A stretch of DNA of 64,000 nucleotides from Dendrobium chrysotoxum (lineage: Eukaryota > Streptophyta > Magnoliopsida > Asparagales > Orchidaceae), in the NCBI GenBank assembly GCA_019925795.1, contig CM034307.1, positions 22,341,197-22,405,196 on the forward strand. Direction: 5' to 3'. The translations under genes were made by a program, and so were the position numbers. Shown here piece after piece: positions 1 to 10,981 of this stretch; position 1 is the first letter of the stretch; the number at the start of each line of letters is the position of its first letter. Under the pieces are notes generated by a model. The model saw nothing but the letters and a program-made list of their open reading frames with translations. It was not told the DNA's origin and searched no databases.

Positions 1-600
1 AGTATTGAAATATCTCCATATGAAGCTATGTATGGGAGAATGTGTAGAACTCCATTATCTTGGATAAAAGTGGACAAAGAAGGTAAATGTATTCAAAGCT
101 AGTTGGCAGTGCTATAAGAAAAAAATAAATTGATCAGGAAAATATTGGAAGCAGCTCAGGATAGCTAAAAATATATAATGATCCAAAGCATAAATCAATC
201 AAATTTTAGGTTGGTAATTTTATTTTCTTGAAGGTCGGTCTAATGAAGAGAATTAGTATATTGAGAAATGACAGTAAGTTAAGTCCCATATACATTGGAT
301 CTTTTGAAATAACCAAAAGAATTAAAAATTTTTCTTACATATTTCTATTGCCTAATTAGATATCTAATATTCATAATTAATGTATCCATGCTAAAGAAGT
401 AGGTTTCAGACTTGGAATAGTGTTTATTTGAATGAGAAGTTGAAGTTTAATATAATCTGACATACAGGGAAGAACTCAAATGTATTCTTGCATATGATGT
501 AAAGTATCTGAGGAACAACAAATCCTTATAGTCAAGGTTAGTGGAAGAATAAATTTGAGCAAGAAGTCACCTTATAAAAAGAAGTATAAGTGGAGCAACT
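1..600 (+). pseudogene. Ty3/gypsy integrase C-terminal remnant
   Basis: The first 60 bases translate to a stretch like SIEISPYEAMYGRMCRTPLS, the typical end of the integrase core of plant Ty3/gypsy elements (family pattern PYEALYGRRCRSP). Further on, reading with frame changes, there are matches to the pattern of the form FLKVSPMKGV...KLSPRYIGPFEI (about 215-345) and to the chromodomain-proximal region LTYREELKCILAYDVKYLRN (about 455-520). Several stops and frame changes lie between these blocks, so this is a dead fragment. The upstream part of the element lies outside the window. Family knowledge places integrase last in Ty3/gypsy pol, followed by a 3' UTR and LTR, which fits what follows. 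The clade is not certain. Confidence 0.6.
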
Positions 601-2560
601 ATATCCAATACTATTCTAAGTATTTGTCTATGTAAATGTTGAGGAATATATTATTTTATAATGAGCATAGAATATAATGCCTACAGCGATTGAATTTGGT
701 AAGATTACTTTTCTTATCTCATTATATCCTAAATTTATTTTTAATGAATCCAGAATTATAGTTGAGAAGTTTATAATTTAACTAGGAAAATCTTTCTAGG
801 AACACTATGATGTTGACCCTTGAAGAGCTATAGTGCTTCCCAATCTATTTGGCAGCTAGAATTGGGGGAGTGCAGTGACACAACACATGGATGCACTACC
901 TTATCTATATTAGAGAGACGTTTCAGGGAGCGCTACATCATTGGGAAGGAGCTTTGCAACATTGAGCTCTCTATTTGAGAATAATTGGGGAGAATCAAGA
1001 AGATTCTAGTCAAACACTACAGTGCTATAGATTGGAGCACCTTGATGTTGACCGACAAATCATGTTTTTATTTAATAAATATCTAAGTCCATTTCACCTC
1101 ACCCACTCCCCATAAGCTTGCTGAAGAAGGAGAAGAGAAGTAGAGGATGAGAAAAGGGGAGAGAAAGAGGAGGAAGAAGTTGGGTGGCTATATAGTTGAA
1201 TATGTTTGTCGAGCCACTTAAGAGAATTATTTTGCTCGAGATAGGATCCCAATATCCTATTTCTAAAATTCCAGTATTTCTATGAAAGATTATGGGGTAA
1301 AATGTTTTTTAAATAAGTATAAAAATCTTTCCACCATGTAATTTTTGATATATTGTAGGACGTTTTATTCTGGTCATTTTAATTATAAAATGTAAACTTT
1401 CAGGGGTTGATTTTTCTTGTACAAATTTTGAACATTATTAATTGAATATGAAATTATTTATATGGGCTCTAGTTCTATTAATGTGTTAAATCATATTTCA
1501 TTTGGCCTCTATATAAAATTCTCTAAAAGTATATGTTAATTAGGTGTGTATACTAGATATATGTGAGTTCCTAAAATATTCTGCATGTCTCAATCATGTT
1601 TAGATTCCATGTTATGCATGCATGTCAATTCTGATAATTTTTGCATGTGCATACCATGCTCATATGGAGGAAGTTCTAAGATAGAAAATATTTAAGTGCA
1701 CTATAGGTTCTATTATACATACTTGAATATCTATTATGTTATGCTTATGGCCCCTTTTGTTATATGCAAATGTGGGAGGTTATGCTCTTCTTTTGGTCCC
1801 ATCTATTATGTGCATATGTGAGAGGCTTTGTTATATTTTTTGCCCCATCTATCAAGTGCATATGTGGGAGGTTTATGGGAGGCATAAGTGAAAGTGGACT
1901 TATAGACAAACATCGAGACATGTGTATTTCATATTGCATGTACTGTATAAACAAGTGGATAAGTAATGTATGTTAATTCTTCTACTCAAAACCTCTATTT
2001 CTAATATTGACTGAGAAATTTAAGTGACATTTAGATATTTTATAAGTCTATGTTTCTGACACTAATATAATTTTTGAACCAATAAATGTTTCTCTTCTGA
2101 TACAGTCAAACATGTACAAGAATGTTTAAGTTATTTTCTGTTGTAATGGAATGGTTGTCTGAGTAGTATAAAACCTTTTTATATTTGATAACTATAATTT
2201 TGGATTTGATTTCTATTATAGGAGTTGATAAAACCTACTAAGCATATGAATGCTCACTTTGTGTTTATGAAATTCCAGGAAAGGGGAAAAGCCCAACTAG
2301 GTAGAGGTTGATAAGGATAGAATTGCCAAGAATTATCTCAGAGAGGTATTTTGTTAGTCAAGTACTTAAGTTTTAATGTATAGAATAAATTTTATACTGG
2401 GTGGATTATAAATAATTCTTTTTGTAAAATAAAATTAGGTTAGTTATTTATATTATTTAATTAATTTAGATTAATTTATTGGCTATGGTATGTTTGATAT
2501 TGTCGATGAGATAGCTGGGTTAGGTTTGATTCTTCCATTAGATTTTGGGGCGTGAAAGAG
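601..2560 (+). other. Non-coding DNA, possibly 3' UTR and LTR of the preceding gypsy remnant
   Basis: No credible coding sequence. A purine-rich run before a TG (about 853-873, ttgggggagtgcag then tgacac) and an end that reads ttttggggcgtga (about 2543-2556) resemble the limits of plant gypsy LTRs, but no second LTR copy is in the window to confirm it. The open frames near 1760-1976 on both strands come from a short tandem repeat and are not genes. Confidence 0.3.
1766..1885. repeat. 46-bp imperfect tandem repeat, about 2.5 copies
   Basis: The phrase gca-a/t-atgtg-g/a-gagg recurs at about 1766, 1812 and 1858, a spacing of 46 bases, with the shared middle part cccatctat. It explains the overlapping open frames on both strands here. 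It may be part of an LTR promoter region, but no function is visible. Confidence 0.6.
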
Positions 2561-2584
2561 TGAAACAAATTATATGAATACGAA

Positions 2585-3345
2585 TCTTCTGACCTTCTTT
2601 TCTCACTGACCAATTATCTGACCTTCTTTTCTCACAACCGTCACCTAGCTACAACCCTTCTGACCTTTGTTGACCCCTGACCATGATCCTCGAACGATTA
2701 TCATTTGATTACAATTTTTTGACCACCATCACTTGCCTATAGTTTTCAAATCTCTATCGCCCAAATAAGGTCTTTCGACCACAATCGTATGATTAGGGTC
2801 CTCTCAATCCATCACATGACTATGGTCCTTCTGACCTCCATCTCTCACTGACTATATTCCTTTGTCCTCCATTGTCTGCTGGCAATGGTCCTTTGACCTA
2901 TAATCTTTTAGATACTACCACTTCGCTACTCCAATGACTACTGGCTTCTTTACCTACTATCATTAATAATGCCAATAGACGTCATCAATTTCAGGAATGA
3001 TGCATGGTTTTGACATCAACATTGACTCCTAATATCATTTATGATGGATTTCTTCCAAAGGACTCCTCTAACTTCAACCGCATAATATGTTCTTTGCATT
3101 ATATCAATGCCTTCCTCCAAGAAAGGGCTTCACTAGTAATCAAATACAAATAGTTGTGAAATCATTTTAACTAGGCCTCACTTCATAATTTTCTCTTCAA
3201 AGGGCTTTTTCACCTAAAAGTCTGGTGTTTCTCATGATTCTCACATCCCAACTCATCTATCTGAGTTGACATTTGGGAAAAACAAAGATGTTAAACGCTC
3301 TATCTCTCTATAGTCCTGAATCTTCCAGTACATGAAAATACGTAT
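2585..3345 (+). repeat. Degraded LTR 3' part with minisatellite, same family as the solo LTR
   Basis: From 2585 to about 2960 short units of the type ctgacc-ntc-ctatggtcc repeat irregularly. From about 3130 the sequence parallels the end of the solo LTR (16160-16377): an attttaact tract, ttttctctt, a CACCTAAAA/CATGTAAAA-like block, GGTGTTTCTCATGATTCTCAC and a final gtcctgaatcttccagta. It is therefore an older truncated LTR of the same Ty3/gypsy family that carries its own copy of the minisatellite. Confidence 0.5.
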
Positions 3346-3459
3346 ATATATATCGCATTAATTAAAGATGAGGAAGTATATTATTAGTAATCAATGATAT
3401 ATATTTAGTAGTCATTTTAACTAAGTTAGATAATATGATTTTTTTCTTTTATGTGTTTC
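3346..3459 (+). repeat. Second short copy of the LTR-end segment
   Basis: The stretch taatcaatgatatatat...attttaactaagttaga..gattttttt...tgtttcc repeats the order of blocks found in both neighbouring LTR ends (3130-3220 and 16165-16250). It breaks off directly before the TSD of the next LTR, so the solo LTR landed in, or next to, an already fragmented relative. Confidence 0.45.
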
Positions 3460-3464
3460 CATAT
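3460..3464. repeat. Target-site duplication of the solo LTR (catat; partner cataa at 16378-16382)
   Basis: Five bases before TGATACGTCA and five after the closing GCAACA agree at four of five positions once the young copia insertion is removed. One change is expected for an old insertion. Confidence 0.55.
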
Positions 3465-3909
3465 TGATACGTCACCAAAAATCATCTTGATCGTGCACGA
3501 ATCTAGAGGCATATTCTAGTTGGAAACTTCAAAAATTAAATTTGAGACCATATAAACTCCAATTTTAGCAAACTTATAGTCAAACTGAACGTCTCTAGGA
3601 GATGAACCCAATGACACTGAAATCAGTCCTATCTGAGCCCAAATGGGTCCAAATCGAGGGCCTGAAGTATATTTGAAAGGTTCAAAGCCTAAATTGGATG
3701 TCAAAATGATATCCAAATATAGCATGCTTATATTCAAATTGAGCGGGTCGACGAGACAATTCCAACGAGCCTGAAATCGCTTAATTTTGACATCATTTGG
3801 ACATATAAATTCTTGGAAAATGCTCTATAACCAAGGGGATCAATATATGCCATCCGATGAAGCACTCCAAATCTGCCCCATATCTTCTCCATATTTACAG
3901 GGCATGCCA
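3465..3909 (+). mobile_element. Solo LTR of a Ty3/gypsy element, left part
   Basis: Starts TGATACGTCACC and matches the first 450 bases of the T-element LTRs (18688 and 25042), for example ggaaacttcaaaaatta, gagcccaa-tgggtccaaatc and the catatttac-gggc block. It is cut at 3909 by element E1 and resumes at 14934. No internal region or PBS follows the right end, so it is a solo LTR formed by recombination between the LTRs of a former element. Confidence 0.8.
3905..3909. repeat. Target-site duplication of E1 (tgcca; partner 14929-14933)
   Basis: The five bases tgcca occur directly before TGTTGGAATCC and directly after the closing TTTCA of the second LTR. The T-element LTR has one uninterrupted tgcca at the corresponding place, which confirms the insertion site. 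Confidence 0.95.
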
Positions 3910-4222
3910 TGTTGGAATCCAGGATCCCGAGCACTTAATTTTGATGGTGACAACTAATATTTACTGAGTAAATATAGACTTCTGTTAGATTACAAATGTT
4001 TAATCTTTGTATATGAGAACTAACATTTCAGGTCAGATGCACACTGCTAAAGATTGCTGGAGACTCAAATTGGGTAGAATAGGATGTTGAAGAGTCTGTA
4101 ATTTTTATTTCTTTAATTTTTCTTTTTGAGTCTGCCACAGAAGCATGCATGTGAAAGGAGCAACAATGCACACACACAGGGGGAGATTTTTTCTTTTAAA
4201 ATGATTAATTTTTTAAAAACAC

Positions 4223-5058
4223 ATCGTACTGTACGATCATTGATCGTACTGTACGATTAATTGAAAATACTCAGGCAACGGCTAATTCTTTATTGATTAA
4301 ATTTACAAACTTATCGTACTGTACGATCGAGATCGTACTGTACGATGATTTGTAATTGTGAAACCCTAGCCGCCAGAATAAGTTTGGTAAGTTTTCGAAT
4401 TTGATTTTATGAACTATTCGTACTGTACGATATATATCGTACTGTACGATTAATTAATAACTTGCCAAAATTATCTCCCTAATCAGAAAATAAAACGTTG
4501 GTTTCTAATTATATGTCGATCATACTGTACGATGTTAAATCGTACTGTACGACTGACAGAGACGATTTCAGTCGTCCCAGAGATCGTACCAGACGAAACC
4601 AATGTTTTTTTGTTCTGATCGTCCTGGACGATATTCATATCGTACAGGACGATATCAAGAAATGAACTAATCGTACTGTACGACTGGTGGAGTGCTGGAC
4701 GATTGACAGAGACGATTTTCTTCGTCCCAGCGATCGTACCAGACGATCCCAAGAAATTTTGAACTGATCGTACTGGACGATAGTCATATCGTACAAGACG
4801 ATATCATGAAAAACACTATTCGTACTGTACGATTAAATGAGTGCTGGACGACTGACAGAGACGAGTTCTTTCGTCCCGAGGTTCGTCCCACAGTTCGTCC
4901 CGTACGAACAGTACGAATCAATAGTATCGTACTGTACGATATACATATCGTACTGTACGATATGAATAAAATTCGATACCTATTCGTCTGCACTCGTACT
5001 GGACGGAGCTGTAATTGAACTGATCGTACTGTACGATTATAAATCGTACTGTACGAAC
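4223..5058. promoter_or_regulatory. GTAC-dyad palindrome array in the E1 5' LTR
   Basis: The unit ATCGTACTGTACGAT is an inverted repeat around one central base and contains two GTAC cores. Units come in pairs: 4223/4243, 4313/4332, 4417/4436, 4519/4539, 4926/4947 and 5023/5043 (starts), with centres 19-21 bp apart. Diverged pairs with CGTCCTGGACG- or CGTACAGGACG-like cores at 4618/4639 and 4767/4788 keep the 21-bp spacing. The array stops about 45 bp before the TATA box, as an enhancer would. GTAC is the core recognised by SBP/SPL factors and by copper-response SPL7; binding here is inference. Confidence 0.8.
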
Positions 5059-5102
5059 AGAAACGCAAAAGTTGAATTTTTTTAGGGTTTTCTGAAGCCT
5101 GA

Positions 5103-5110
5103 TATAAAAA
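5103..5110 (+). promoter_or_regulatory. TATA box of the E1 5' LTR promoter
   Basis: TATAAAAA lies just after the palindrome array and about 760 bp before the LTR end. The same order (palindromes, then TATA) is seen in the LTRs of E2, E3 and X. Confidence 0.65.
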
Positions 5111-5495
5111 ACAACTTATTATTTTTCTAAAATAGTTGTTGATCAATCCTTTTTGCTGTGAGAGGCTTGGAGGAAAAAGAAGGGGATTCGGTAGAGAAGT
5201 TTTTGGAGAGATCTAGAGCTTGAGAGAGGAAGGTGAAGGTGAGCTTGAGCGTGAGGGAGAAGTAGTGTGAGGGGATCACACGGTGGCTCCAAGCTAGCTG
5301 CATGCTTTGCTCCTCTTGTGGCTTTAGAAGCTTCAAGAAAGTTCTCGAAGGAAGAATCACTTCAAGATCAACATCGCCAAGGTACTCTGCCATCTCCAGG
5401 AGGGAGAAAAAGGAGAAGGTCCGCTGCCGTCACCGGGAGGGTGACACAGCGTTTGGTATTCCGCCGCACCGAGGGAGGTGAAAGTGAGTATTGTA

Positions 5496-5511
5496 AAGGC
5501 TTCTCCGCCTT
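5496..5511 (+). other. Conserved leader hairpin aaggc-ttctcc-gcctt
   Basis: A 5-bp stem with a 6-base loop inside the most conserved block of the LTR leader. The same hairpin is present in E2 (48733-48748, reverse), E3 (57336-57351, reverse) and the E1 3' LTR (14557-14572), and with a 4-bp stem in X (29767-29783). It lies in the transcribed leader ahead of gag. A role in packaging, dimerisation or translation is only a guess. Confidence 0.45.
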
Positions 5512-5869
5512 GCTGTGGGGGCAAAAGGAGAGTCAACTTTTACTAGTGCAAATCCCGGAGTAGAGGACTCCGGGGAGTGGACGTAGGTCAAGTGACCGAA
5601 CCACTATAAAAATTTCTGGTGTGTTTTTTCCTGTTTACCGCACTTTACTTTTCATGCTTTTAAATTTGTGCGTTTTAATTGCTTGGTGAAAAATCAATTT
5701 TTAAATCTCGTAGTGTTATCAATTTTATCGTTGTGATCGTTGTAATTGCTTCCGCACATTGGTTGTTAAATTATATTTCGAAAATACAAAAAAATTAGAA
5801 CTCTTGTGTAGGGTCAAATTTTTAAAATACCAATTCACCCCCCCTCTTGGCGCATCTCGTACTTTCAAG

Positions 5870-5881
5870 TGGTATCAGAGC
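5870..5881 (+). other. Primer binding site of E1
   Basis: TGGTATCAGAGC, two bases after the LTR end, is complementary to the 3' end of plant initiator methionine tRNA, the usual primer of Ty1/copia elements. The longer match ending in agagcgggg fits the extended PBS seen in Sireviruses. Confidence 0.9.
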
Positions 5882-5926
5882 GGGGTTTCAAAATAGTGTT
5901 TTAGAAAACCTAGAAACGTAAGATCC

Positions 5927-7744
5927 ATGGCTCAATTTGGTAACCGTAACACTGCGGAGGGTTATTCCATAACTCGTCCACCTTTATTTGACAACATACC
6001 GTTTGATTTTTGGAAAATACGCATGTCTACATTTTTACAGTCTTTAGATTACCGCATGTGGATGTTAGTCCAAGAAGGTTATTCTGCACCGTTTCGTATG
6101 TTGAATGGAGTGAAAACTGAACTGTCATTTAATGAATGGAGCATTGAGGATAGAGAATTTGCACAACTGAATGCTAAATGTCTAAACTGTTTCTTTTGCG
6201 CATTAAAATCAGAAGACTATATGCGAGTATCAACGTGTACTACTGGTAAACAAATTTGGGACAAACTGTGTATCACGTACGAAGGAACTAGTGAGGTCAA
6301 ACAATCTAGGTTGAACATACTGTTACATGATTACGAACTGTTCCGCATGAAACCTAGTGAAACTATAACTGACATGTACACTCGATTCACCCAGATTGTA
6401 ACATCACTGCATGCTTTAGGAAGAGAGTTGTCTAACTCAGAAAAAGTAAACAAAATACTGTGATGTTTGCCTAGCTCATATGATGTTAAAATCACTGCAA
6501 TAACTGAGTCAAAAGACCTAAATGTCTATTCTATTGATAATTTGCTTGGGTCACTCATTGCCTACGAGCAAGGAGTGAGTCAACGACAAAGTGATGCAGG
6601 TGAAAAGAAAAAGGAGCGAGCAGTGGCTTTAAAAGCAAACAATTCTGAAAGTGACAGCTCAGTAGCGGAGGAAGATGACGACATAGCTTTGATGACTCGT
6701 CAGTTCAAAAATTTTCTGAAAAGAAAGCAGCGCCATCATCAAAGCAATTGGAACAAAGGTAAGAACTCAAAGTATACTAAGGTTGCATCTGAAATAATTT
6801 GCTTTGAGTGCAGGAAACCCGGTCATCTCCGAGCTGATTGCCCCAACATCAAAACTCATCAAACCAAGGAGAAGGGTGAGGAAAGATCTAAGTTCAAGAA
6901 GGGCAAGTTTAAGACTCAGAAAGCTTTTTGGGCCGACTCTGCCTCAGACTCATCGGAAGAAGAAGCAGAGGAGGAGGTAACAAATCTGTGTCTTATGACT
7001 AATGATAATCTTGATCAATCAGATCAAGATGAGGTATGTCAACTGTCTTACGATGAACTGCTTGTTATTTCTGAAAAAATCCATGACTCGTATAGAAAAT
7101 TGAAGAAAAAGCATGCTAGTCTTAATATTGAGTTTAGTACTTTACAAAAGGAACATGATAGTGTAGTAAAAAATTTTTCTGACTTAGATAGAGATTATAT
7201 GTCGTTGCTTGATGAATACGATGCATTAAACAAGAAGCATATTGAGTTAACCACTGCACATAAAACCTTGAAATCATCACATGTTGAATTAGATAATGCA
7301 TTTAAGGAACTAGAAGAACTATCAGGGGAACTTGGTAGTAGTGAGCATGCATTGAGATTCGAATATGCTAGTCTTAACCAAGAGAACAAATTCTTAAATG
7401 AAAAACTTCATGCATACGAGAATAACAAAAAACCTCCCACGTTTGCTGAATTCTTTCATCCTCCACCATGTGAATCATCTCACTCAAAACCAGCACGGCA
7501 TGCATCATTCAAACCCAGAAATAGGCTCTACCACCCTCGTAGATTAGTGAACCCATTTCCAGGTGTTAGATGTTATTCTTGTGGCATGCTAGGTCACATA
7601 GCTCGCACGTGCTCAATTCACTATAGGACACATCTAGTGTGGAGACCAAAATCGCAATCATCACAGCATAACATGCATACATTTCATTCATATAAGCATG
7701 ATGTGGAACCCAAACTCACTTGGGTTCCCAAAGCTAATCCATGA
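5927..7744 (+). pseudogene. gag: E1 gag, one premature stop
   Basis: Encodes the structural (capsid/nucleocapsid) protein of about 605 residues. The N-terminal third has the copia gag signature (FDFWKIRMSTFLQSLDYRMW, residues 25-45). Two CX2CX4HX4C zinc knuckles are visible: CFECRKPGHLRADC (6800-6841) and CYSCGMLGHIARTC (7571-7612). Between them lies a long acidic and coiled-coil stretch (about 7060-7440), a Sirevirus-type addition. An in-frame TGA at 6461-6463 (codon 179) divides the gene; a C-to-T change in an arginine codon would explain it, since the X and Y relatives are open there. The start at 5927 follows the PBS by 45 bases. The gene stops at 7742-7744, in the same frame as pol. Confidence 0.93.
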
Positions 7745-7756
7745 TTGACATTGTAG
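7742..7756 (+). other. Double in-frame stop at the E1 gag-pol junction
   Basis: TGA at 7742 and TAG at 7754 lie in the common frame of gag and pol, three sense codons apart. Y (TAA 39693, TAG 39705) and X (TGA 37271-37273, TAA 37259-37261 on the minus strand) show exactly the same spacing. E2 has the first stop and a one-base deletion after it. Confidence 0.75.
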
Positions 7757-10700
7757 GGATGCTCTCACAAAAGACCTAGTGAGAGCATGTGGTACCTGGA
7801 CAGTGGCTGCTCGAGACACATGACTGGAGACATGAAGCAGTTCGTGACACTGGAGGCCAGGTCAGGAGGCAAGGTAACTTTGGGAGACAACACCACCAGA
7901 AAAGTGGTGGGCTCAGGTATCATTGGAAATACTAAAAATTTAATTATTGAGAATGTACTTTTAGTGGATGGTTTAAAGCACAATCTTTTAAGTATAAGTC
8001 AATTATGTGACAAGGGCTTTGATATAAAATTTCTGTCTAACAAATGCATGATTAGTTTAAATGATTCACTTGTGTTAGAGGGAAAACGTATAAACAATGT
8101 TTACATGATAGACTTGAACTGCATTGAAACCTCAAACTCTTTGTGTCTGAAAACAATAGCAGATGACTCTTGGCTATGGCATAGGAGACTATGCCATGCT
8201 AGTATGAAAACACTTAGGAACATCACTCAGAAAGACTTAGTTAGAGGCATACCAAAGTTAGACTTTACTAAGGACCATCTTTGTGATGCTTGCCAATTAG
8301 GAAAATAAGTTAAATCTTCATTTCATGCAATCAAGGATATCAGCACCACTAGGCCACTAGAAACTCTCCACATGGACCTGTTCGGACCTGTTAGCACAGC
8401 CAGCCTAGGAGGGAAGTTGTATGGGTTTGTAATAGTAGATGACTACTCTAGGTTTACTTGGGTGAAATTCCTAGCTCATAAGAGTGAGTCATTTGAAGAA
8501 TTTAGAATTTTCTCCACATGGATTCAAAGGAAATTAGGATGTGTAATTTCAACAATTCATAGTGATCACGGTGGGGAATTTGAGAATGATAAGTTTGAAT
8601 CGTTTTGTAAAGAGGTTGGAATGGAACATAATTTCTCTGCCCCTAGAACTCCTCAGCAAAATGGAATAGCAGAAAGGAAGAATAGAACGTTAGTTGAAGC
8701 TGCTAGGGCTATGTTAGCTGAATACACTCTCCCTATATACTTTTGGGCAGAAGCAGTAAATACCGCATGCTATGTATTAAACAGGGTAAATGTTAGATCC
8801 AAACTTAATAAGACACCCTATGAGTTGCTTAAGGGTAGGACACCCAATCTTTCCCACTTACATGTTTTCGGGTGCAAATGCTTCATCCTAATCAATGGCA
8901 AGTCACCCTTAGGAAAGTTCGATCCTAAATCAGATGAAGGGGTTTTCCTAGGCTACTCATCTGTAGGTAAAGCTTATAGAATATTCAATAAGAGAACCCT
9001 AGTAGTAGAAGAGTCCACTCATGTAGTATTCGATGAATCCAATAAGACATCTGAACCTAATCATGAAGAAGAAGAAGTTGAGGTTATACGGGGAGTAGAA
9101 ACCATTACCATAGAGACTAGAGCGGAACCTCAGGAACATCTGCCTAAAGATTGGAAATTTTCTTCTAGTCATCCTAGAGAGCTGATCTTAGGAGACCCAT
9201 CAGAAGGGGTAAAAACTAGGCATGGACTTAGGAAAGAGGTTAGCCATTCTGCATTCATATCTATGATTGAACCCACGAGTATAGATCAAGCCTTAGGAGA
9301 TGAATTTTGGATCCTAGCAATGCAAGAAGAGTTGAACCAATTCGTTAGGAATGATGTATGGGAATTAGTCAAAAGGCCTAAAGAGCAAAGTGTGGTTGGA
9401 ACTAAGTGGGTCTTTAAAAATAAGATGAATGACTCAGGCATAGTAGTAAGAAATAAGGCTAGGCTAGTAGCGAAGGGTTATAACCAAATTGAAGGAATAG
9501 ATTTTGAAGAAACCTTTGCTCCGGTAGCTAGACTAGAAGCCATCAGGGTACTGTTAGCTTTGCTTGTTTTAGGGATTTTAAGCTGTATCAAATGGATGTA
9601 AAGAGTGCCTTCCTGAATGGAGTAATCAAGGAAGATGTGTATGTGGAGCAACCTCCGGGGTTTGAAAACTCACAATTTCCAAACCACGTGTTTAAACTGA
9701 AAAAGGCACTGTACGGGTTAAAACAAGCACCTAGAGCCTGGTATGAAAGACTTAGTACGTTCCTACTAGATAGAGGCTTTGTAAAGGGTAGTGTGGACAC
9801 CACCTTATTTTTGAAGAAGGTAGGAATTGAAGTACTCATTGTTCAGATTTATGTAGATGACATATTGTTCGGATCGACGGAGAAAAACCTATGTAATGAA
9901 TTTTCAAAAATAATGAGCGACGAGTTTGAAATGAGCATGATGGGTGAACTTAGTTACTTCCTTGGATTTAGTGTAAAATAAACGGAAGGTGGAACGTTTC
10001 TTAGCCAGTCTAAGTACGTCAACGATATTTTGAAAAAATATGAAATGGACAATGCTAAGGCTATGAATACACCCATGAGCTCTAATATTCAATTGGATAA
10101 AGATCCCAGTGGGAAGTCTGTAGATCAAAAGAGGTATAGGGGAATAATTGGATCGCTTCTCTATCTGACTGCCAGTAGACCAGACATAATGTTTAGTGTG
10201 TGCCTCTGTGCCCGTTTTCAAGCTGACCCGAAAGAATCTCACATGACTGCTGTCAAAAGAATTCTCAGATATCTTCTAGGCACCCTGAACTTAGGAATTT
10301 GGTATCCTAGACACAGCACCTCTTTTGAAATCTTAGGATACTCCGATTCAGACTTTGCAGGTTGTAAGGTAGATAGAAAAAGCACTTCTGGCACTTGTCA
10401 ATTCATAAGACAATCATTAGTTTCATGGTCCAGTAGGAAGCAAAATTCAGTAGCCCTATCCACCGCCGAAGCGGAATATATAGCGGTAGGTAGCTGTGTT
10501 GCACAAGTGTTGTGGTTAAAACAACAGCTTGTAGATCTAGGACTACCTGTAGGAACGATTCCGATCATGTGTGACAACACTAGCGTAATCTGCATATCCA
10601 AAAATCCAATTCAACACTCACGAACCAAACATATAGACATTAGACATCATTTCATTAGAGATCATGTAGCCAAAGGCGATATTGAACTGCACCACGTTGC

Positions 10701-10800
10701 TACTAAAGATCAATTGGTGGACATCTTCACAAAACCATTAGGCTATGACACATTTAGCACTCTACGAACCAAATTAGGTGTCATAGACATTCACGCCTAA
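7757..10800 (+). pseudogene. pol: E1 pol polyprotein (PR-IN-RT-RNaseH), broken
   Basis: Copia order of domains. Aspartic protease with the DSG motif (YLDSGCSRHMTG, about 7790-7825). Integrase zinc region HX3H...CX2C (about 8178-8300), then the DDE core: MDLFGPV (8372), HSDHGGEF (about 8560), NGIAERKN (about 8662). RVT_2 reverse transcriptase from about 9310 with the catalytic YVDD at 9850-9861. RNase H with YSDSDFAG (10339) and STAEAEY (about 10459). The polyprotein ends at TAA 10798-10800. Breaks: TAA at 8306-8308, loss of one T near 9560 (frame change between FAPVARLEAIRVLLA and MDVKSAFLN) and TAA at 9979-9981. Both stops fit C-to-T changes in CAA codons. All catalytic residues are otherwise in place. 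Confidence 0.95.
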
Positions 10801-10926
10801 TGTAACAAAAAAAAAAAAAAAAAAATTTTGTGGGTGATTTGTTTTTGTTGTTAAAACCAAAAAAAAAAACAAACAAAAAAAACAAAACAAAAAAAAACAA
10901 AACAAAAAAAAAAAAACAAACAAAAA
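10801..10926 (+). repeat. A-rich tract after E1 pol
   Basis: A poly-A run (10807-10825) followed by a mixed A and AAAC/AAAAC tract up to 10926, directly after the pol stop. It separates pol from the palindrome array. It may be simple sequence grown by slippage or a relic of a terminator-like region; nothing further is visible. Confidence 0.6.
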
Positions 10927-10981
10927 ATTGGACTCCTGATCCTCTTCCCATGTTGCTCACAAACCTTGATCTTCTCTGACA

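Larger units (their letters stand above)
3910..5867 (+). repeat. E1 5' LTR (1958 bp)
   Basis: Begins TGTTGGAATCC and ends ACTTTCA. In order it holds a short unique part, a palindrome array (4223-5058), a TATA box (5103-5110), a purine-rich leader (about 5155-5460) and a conserved block with a small hairpin (5496-5511). Transcription probably starts some 30 bases after the TATA box. The 3' LTR at 12971 is nearly identical. Open frames on both strands between 4480 and 5150 mirror each other because the palindromes read alike in both directions; they are not genes. Confidence 0.95.

Noticed and set aside
4223..5058. Regularly spaced identical 15-base repeats resembling a CRISPR array
   Set aside because: The repeats are palindromic, come in close pairs, lie inside eukaryotic LTRs and have no unique spacers of constant length or cas genes.
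4483..5146. Open frames on both strands over the palindrome array (for example 4784-5146 reverse and 4806-5018 forward)
   Set aside because: They are mirror images produced by palindromes without stops; both LTRs carry them, and no domain or start context supports them.
5868..5884. Possible methionine tRNA gene
   Set aside because: Only the 3'-end complement is present, at the usual PBS position; no tRNA body.
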